Part shown: in pieces, positions 60,310 through 64,000 of the stretch
How the letters are laid out: each line of letters starts with the position of its first letter
Position numbering within the stretch: position 1 is the stretch's first letter
Assembly: GCA_017483195.1 (NCBI GenBank)
Contig: JAFULR010000013.1
Location: 1 to 64,000, forward strand
Source: Clostridia bacterium
Lineage (GTDB): Bacteria; Bacillota; Clostridia; Oscillospirales; CAG-272
DNA: 64,000 nt
Direction of reading: 5' to 3'
Translations under genes and position numbers: made by a program
The notes under the pieces: model-generated
What the model was told of the DNA's origin: nothing
The model's input: the letters and a program-made list of their open reading frames with translations, nothing else
The model's database searches: none

Positions 60310-61369
60310 ATTCGGTGAAAAATTTATAAATGGTTGTATAATCATATTTTTCGCCCGGATTCAGTATTACGTTTGTAAAATTATCGTGATTTATAGAATC
60401 AGGCATATGCTGCGTTTCTAGGCAAAATGCCATTTGAATTTCTTGTGGCACACCATTCTTAAATGGGTACTTTGTATTGGTCAAGAAATTACCTGAGTAA
60501 AATTGAACGCACGGTTGATTTGTGTACATTTCCATAACTCGTCCGGATGCCTTATGGATAGCTCTTGCACGAAGCTTTGGAATCTGAGTTTCTCCGCCAA
60601 CAAAGTTTAAGCAATGGTCGTAACCGCCCGCGATAATAAGATCCTGATTATTAATCTTAATATCTCTACCAATAGTTTTGGGTAATCTAAAATCGAATGG
60701 AGTGCCCTCAACGCTTCGAATTTCACCCGTTGGAATCAAGGTGTCATCAGTGGGTAAATAAGTATCGGCATCAAGCCAAAGCTCGTGATCATATATCTTT
60801 CCTGAACTATAGCCGCCAAGGTTAAAATACGAGTGATTTGTGAGGTTAATGAGAGTTCTCTTGTCCGTATTTGCCTCGTATCTGATGCTCAATGAACCAT
60901 CATTTTTAAGGCTATAAGACACTGTTACGGCGAGATTTCCGGGATACCCTTCATCTCCATCCCGAGAAAGCAAGAAAAGCTTTATAGAGGGCTCTATGCC
61001 TTCATCAAGGGACAATACTTGCCATATCTTCTTGTCAAAGCCCTCTTTACCTCCGTGGAGATGGTTGAGACCGTTATTAATGTACATATGGTAATCTACA
61101 CCGTCAAGCGAAAAGTTACCCCTGCATATACGATTTCCAACTCTACCGATAATTGCGCCTTGATAACCGTCCGCATCAACATAGGACTGCAAATCATCAT
61201 ATCCGCAAATTACGTCCGCGACTTCCCCATTTTTGTCGGGTACGTTTATACTGAGTATCGTAGCACCAAAATTACTGATTGCAACACTCATTCCATTTTC
61301 GTTTTCTAACGTATATTTATAAATATCACATCCGCGATGTGTGCCAAATAATTCTTTTTTTATGCTCAT
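60308..61369 (-). CDS. galM: Aldose 1-epimerase (galactose mutarotase)
   Basis: 353 residues. Interconverts alpha and beta hexoses. Beta-sandwich fold with substrate Arg in GRVGNRI, HLHGGKEGFDK, catalytic His in NLTNHSYFNLGG and catalytic Glu in FCLETQHMPD. ATG 61369 follows AGGGG; an upstream ATG 27 bases earlier lacks a site. The 95 bases up to the Nudix gene contain no clear promoter. Confidence 0.93.
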   Translation of the reverse strand: MSIKKELFGTHRGCDIYKYTLENENGMSVAISNFGATILSINVPDKNGEVADVICGYDDLQSYVDADGYQGAIIGRVGNRICRGNFSLDGVDYHMYINNGLNHLHGGKEGFDKKIWQVLSLDEGIEPSIKLFLLSRDGDEGYPGNLAVTVSYSLKNDGSLSIRYEANTDKRTLINLTNHSYFNLGGYSSGKIYDHELWLDADTYLPTDDTLIPTGEIRSVEGTPFDFRLPKTIGRDIKINNQDLIIAGGYDHCLNFVGGETQIPKLRARAIHKASGRVMEMYTNQPCVQFYSGNFLTNTKYPFKNGVPQEIQMAFCLETQHMPDSINHDNFTNVILNPGEKYDYTTIYKFFTE

Positions 61370-61463
61370 AAATATCCCCTTTAGAGTGTTATCCAAAACC
61401 TTTTCAAATTTCTGTCACTGTTTGGTTCGTGTATTGTTGACTCGTAAATACTGTTCACCTTTA

Positions 61464-61913
61464 TTATTTCAAATCATGTAGCCATTTGCCGTCTTTCTGA
61501 TAGTAGAAAAATTCGCTCAAATCGTCCTCATTGAATACACGGATCATATCTTTCATATCAAGCGAAAGATTAAGATTGGTAAGATTGTCAATTTCTTCCC
61601 ACCATACTTTGCCCTCATTGGATGATTGCAAGTTCCCCGAAAATTTGTTCGTTTTGTAGAACAACACTACATATCTGCATTCGTTTTCGTACCAATCCTT
61701 AATGCCGCATAATTGAGGTGATTTAATATTTAATCCGGTTTCCTCCTTTACCTCACGAATTACCGCATCAGTAAATGATTCTCCTATTTCTACATGACCA
61801 CCTGGAAACGTGACCCCCAGCCAATCCTTCTTTTGTCTATCTATGACAACGACTTTATCATTGTCATATATCATACACATATTTGTAAATTCAACTTTTT
61901 CCGTTTTAGTCAT
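61464..61913 (-). CDS. Nudix hydrolase (MutT/8-oxo-dGTP diphosphatase type)
   Basis: 149 residues. The full Nudix box GGHVEIGESFTDAVIREVKEETGL-type (GX5EX7REUXEEXGU) is present at about residues 38-61. Typical substrates are oxidised nucleotides or nucleoside diphosphate derivatives; the exact one is unknown. ATG 61913 follows GGAG. It lies downstream of galE but is separated from it by a terminator. Confidence 0.9.
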   Translation of the reverse strand: MTKTEKVEFTNMCMIYDNDKVVVIDRQKKDWLGVTFPGGHVEIGESFTDAVIREVKEETGLNIKSPQLCGIKDWYENECRYVVLFYKTNKFSGNLQSSNEGKVWWEEIDNLTNLNLSLDMKDMIRVFNEDDLSEFFYYQKDGKWLHDLK

Positions 61914-61925
61914 ATGCGCTCCATA

Positions 61926-61962
61926 AACCAAAACGGCAATTAAATATAAATTGCCGTTTTGT
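61926..61962 (-). terminator. galE terminator
   Basis: AAAACGGCAATT (61930-61941) pairs with AATTGCCGTTTT (61949-61960); the minus-strand transcript continues TTTTGGTTTATGG. It is immediately upstream of the Nudix gene's ribosome binding site. Confidence 0.8.
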
Positions 61963-61969
61963 ATTTTGA

Positions 61970-62959
61970 TTAATCGTTATATCCGTTAGGATGGTTCTTA
62001 TGCCAATTCCACGCACTTGAAATGATTTCTTCAAGTGAATCGTGAACGGGTTTCCATCCAAGCACTCTCTTTGCTTTTTCGCTAGAAGCAACGAGTCTTG
62101 CGGGGTCACCTGCGCGTCTTGGAGTTTCTACTGCAGGAATAGGATGTCCCGTTACCTTGCGTGCGGTTTCAATAACCTCTCTTACGGAGTATCCAACGCC
62201 GTTTCCAAGGTTAAAAATATCACTCGCTCCACCGTTCAAAAGATACTCAACTGCAAGAATATGAGCCTGAGCCAAGTCGGTAACGTGAATGTAGTCACGG
62301 ATACATGTTCCATCGGGAGTGTCATAATCCGTACCATAAATGGATATTGCTTCTCTCTTGCCATTTGGCACTTGGAGAATAAGCGGAATAAGATGACTCT
62401 CTGGATTGTGAGCCTCACCAATATTGCCACACTCGTCAGCGCCACAAGCATTGAAATATCTAAGTGAAACAAAATTCATGCCGTGAGCCTCGCTCGTCCA
62501 CTTAAACATCTTTTCCATAGCGAGCTTTGTTTCACCGTATGGATTTGTAGGACATGTTCTGTCGCTTTCAAGAATCGGAATGTTCTCGGGTTCACCGTAA
62601 GTAGCAGCGGTTGATGAGAATACGATCTTCTTGACATTATTAGCAACCATTGCGTCAAGAAGAATCTTTGTTCCGTAAATGTTATTTTCGTAATATTTGA
62701 GAGGATTTACAACACTTTCACCAACAAGTGAAAATGCCGCAAAATGCACGATCGCATCAATCTTTTCTTTTTTGAAAAGTTCATCAAGAAAAGCAAAATC
62801 GCGGATATCCCCCTCATAAAATCTAGCTTTTTCGGGAATTGCCTTTCTATATCCTGTAACAAGACTATCAACAATAACTACGTCATGTCCTGCTTTAATA
62901 AGCTCAAGCGCAGTATGTGAGCCTATGTATCCGGCACCACCTGTTACTAAAATTGACAT
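61970..62959 (-). CDS. galE: UDP-glucose 4-epimerase
   Basis: 329 residues. Extended SDR enzyme of the Leloir pathway. NAD motif TGGAGYIGSH, the catalytic YxxxK in NPYGETK, substrate loop RYFNACGAD and C-terminal RRAGDPARLVAS. Fifteen bases after the nucleotidyltransferase stop, so the two are one operon. Supplies UDP-galactose from UDP-glucose for surface polysaccharides or galactose use. Confidence 0.96.
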   Translation of the reverse strand: MSILVTGGAGYIGSHTALELIKAGHDVVIVDSLVTGYRKAIPEKARFYEGDIRDFAFLDELFKKEKIDAIVHFAAFSLVGESVVNPLKYYENNIYGTKILLDAMVANNVKKIVFSSTAATYGEPENIPILESDRTCPTNPYGETKLAMEKMFKWTSEAHGMNFVSLRYFNACGADECGNIGEAHNPESHLIPLILQVPNGKREAISIYGTDYDTPDGTCIRDYIHVTDLAQAHILAVEYLLNGGASDIFNLGNGVGYSVREVIETARKVTGHPIPAVETPRRAGDPARLVASSEKAKRVLGWKPVHDSLEEIISSAWNWHKNHPNGYND

Positions 62960-62974
62960 GGGCTTGCTTCCTCC

Positions 62975-63880
62975 TTATTTCCAAAGATGCTCGGGATAAA
63001 CTCCCTCTTCAATAAGCTTCTTAATTCCTGCAACCACTGCGGGCTTATCCTCGGCGTATGTTACTCCAAGCCAGCAAGCATTCGTATTATAAACTACTAC
63101 GTCGCAAGAATCACTCTTGATCATAACATCAACAACATCAGTAAGATAGGACTCATCCTTAAGGGGGTTCTTGATGTTGTGCAAAAATCTATCGAACTCA
63201 GCACTGAGATGCGGGAAAAGATCTGGTGTAAAGCCCCAACAGTTCATAGAAACAACTGTATCGAGGTCAAGTTCAATTTTCTTATCGCCATCAGGATACT
63301 GTGCCTTGCCGTTTCCAACAGGAACGATTTCCTTAGCCTCAACTATATTAACAAGATGGCCTTTCTCATTGATGTTGCAAACACCTCTATTAACAGCTCC
63401 GTGCTCAGTAACTGTGTTTTTGAGCTTATAACCAGCCATACAGAACTGAGGTTTTCCCTTATAGTCCTCAAGCTTTTTGAGGTGTTCTGCAATGATTTCG
63501 AAGGCTTCTCTTCCGTAGAAATCATCGGAGTTAATTACCGCGAACGGCTCGTTAACGATGTTAGTGATGCTCATCATAGCCTGAGTTGTACCCCAGGGCT
63601 TTTTGCGGTCTGATGGCGCGTTAAACCATTCGGGAACATCCTGCATTCTCTGGAATGCATATTCAACGTCTATATATTTATTTATACGGTTTCCGATTGT
63701 TTCTTTGAAGTCTTTAAGATTTTCTTCTTTGATTATAAATACGACCTTATTAAAACCGGCTTTTATAGCATCATAGATTGAAAAGTCTATGATAAAATCA
63801 CCGTCATCGTTCATAGGGTCGATCTGCTTCATACCGCCGTAGCGTGAGCCCATTCCGGCTGCAAGGATTACAAGTGTCAT
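62975..63880 (-). CDS. Sugar-nucleotide transferase (NTP_transferase family)
   Basis: 301 residues. Nucleotidyltransferase fold: signature LAAGMGSRYGGMKQ, then KPWGTTQAMMS and NSDDFYGREAF. It is related to glucose-1-phosphate uridylyltransferases and similar enzymes; with galE directly downstream it probably makes the UDP-hexose that GalE epimerises, but GlcNAc-1-P or other sugars are possible. AAAGGAG precedes ATG. Confidence 0.85.
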   Translation of the reverse strand: MTLVILAAGMGSRYGGMKQIDPMNDDGDFIIDFSIYDAIKAGFNKVVFIIKEENLKDFKETIGNRINKYIDVEYAFQRMQDVPEWFNAPSDRKKPWGTTQAMMSITNIVNEPFAVINSDDFYGREAFEIIAEHLKKLEDYKGKPQFCMAGYKLKNTVTEHGAVNRGVCNINEKGHLVNIVEAKEIVPVGNGKAQYPDGDKKIELDLDTVVSMNCWGFTPDLFPHLSAEFDRFLHNIKNPLKDESYLTDVVDVMIKSDSCDVVVYNTNACWLGVTYAEDKPAVVAGIKKLIEEGVYPEHLWK

Positions 63881-63913
63881 ATAATGAATCTCCTTTAAAA
63901 TTTTATATAATTT

Positions 63914-63942
63914 ATTATATAATATATTGTGCAGTAAATCAA
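63914..63942 (-). promoter_or_regulatory. Promoter of the nucleotidyltransferase-galE operon
   Basis: On the minus strand, TTGATT (63942-63937), 17 bases, TATAAT (63919-63914). The last 58 bases of the window are AT-rich with nothing recognised. Confidence 0.75.
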
Positions 63943-64000
63943 GTCTTTTTTTGTATTTTTTATCAAAAGATAGTCCTCAATATTTTGGGGTTATCATTCG

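Overview
The window looks like chromosomal DNA of an anaerobic, spore-forming, low-to-mid GC member of the Clostridia (Firmicutes), most likely a gut commensal. This is inferred from dipicolinate synthase genes (dpaA, dpaB), spoIIID, the oxygen-sensitive ribonucleotide reductase pair nrdD/nrdG, an F-type ATPase in the order atpZ-I-B-E-F-H-A-G-D-C, BspA-type leucine-rich-repeat exported proteins, a choloylglycine hydrolase family enzyme and strong AGGAGG ribosome binding sites. No species can be named from the sequence alone. No CRISPR array, insertion sequence, prophage or rRNA was found.

Layout. Positions 1-3480 are an accessory edge: the start of an Hsp20 gene behind a perfect CIRCE element, an esterase with an unusual leader, an LRR lipoprotein-like gene, and two remnants of larger surface or RHS-type genes. 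Positions 3484-6838 hold a Xer-type recombinase, tRNA-Arg(ACG) and an orphan type IIA topoisomerase B subunit. Positions 7011-14003 form one long cluster: murD, three M42 aminopeptidases, a Met-gamma-lyase family enzyme and a cysteine desulfurase. A P-type cation ATPase follows on the other strand, behind a leader that reads as a yybP-ykoY (manganese) riboswitch with an overlapping terminator. Then come trmL-mnmA, divergent secA, and a second LRR protein.

Positions 22687-29809 are the complete F1Fo ATPase operon on the minus strand. Its c subunit carries two carboxylates, the pattern reported for some sodium-coupled rotors. Next are an M14 peptidase, tRNA-Thr(CGT), rsmA, asnA, a MarR regulator with a palindrome next to its promoter and the heterodimeric ABC exporter it overlaps, uxuA plus an SDR mannonate oxidoreductase, and nrdD-nrdG with two NrdR boxes exactly 31 bp apart.

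Positions 42669-46800 carry a MacB-like ABC protein with a methionine-rich loop, a small membrane zinc-ribbon protein and the choloylglycine hydrolase. Positions 46834-53008 are a compact type IV pilus or pseudopilus locus: two prepilins, a PilM-like two-domain protein of unfamiliar type, a 60-residue PilX-like protein, PilD, PilC and PilB. It is driven by a consensus promoter with a terminator hairpin in its leader. The remainder is dpaAB, a phosphohexomutase, a TSCPD protein, an AI-2E family permease, ispE, an unexplained structured spacer, spoIIID, a TrmH-type methyltransferase, and galM, a Nudix enzyme, galE and a sugar nucleotidyltransferase.

The best candidates for something not well described are the pilus locus with its novel protein and attenuator-like leader, the methionine-rich ABC loop, the two-carboxylate c-ring and the structured RNA-like spacer at 59049-59181.
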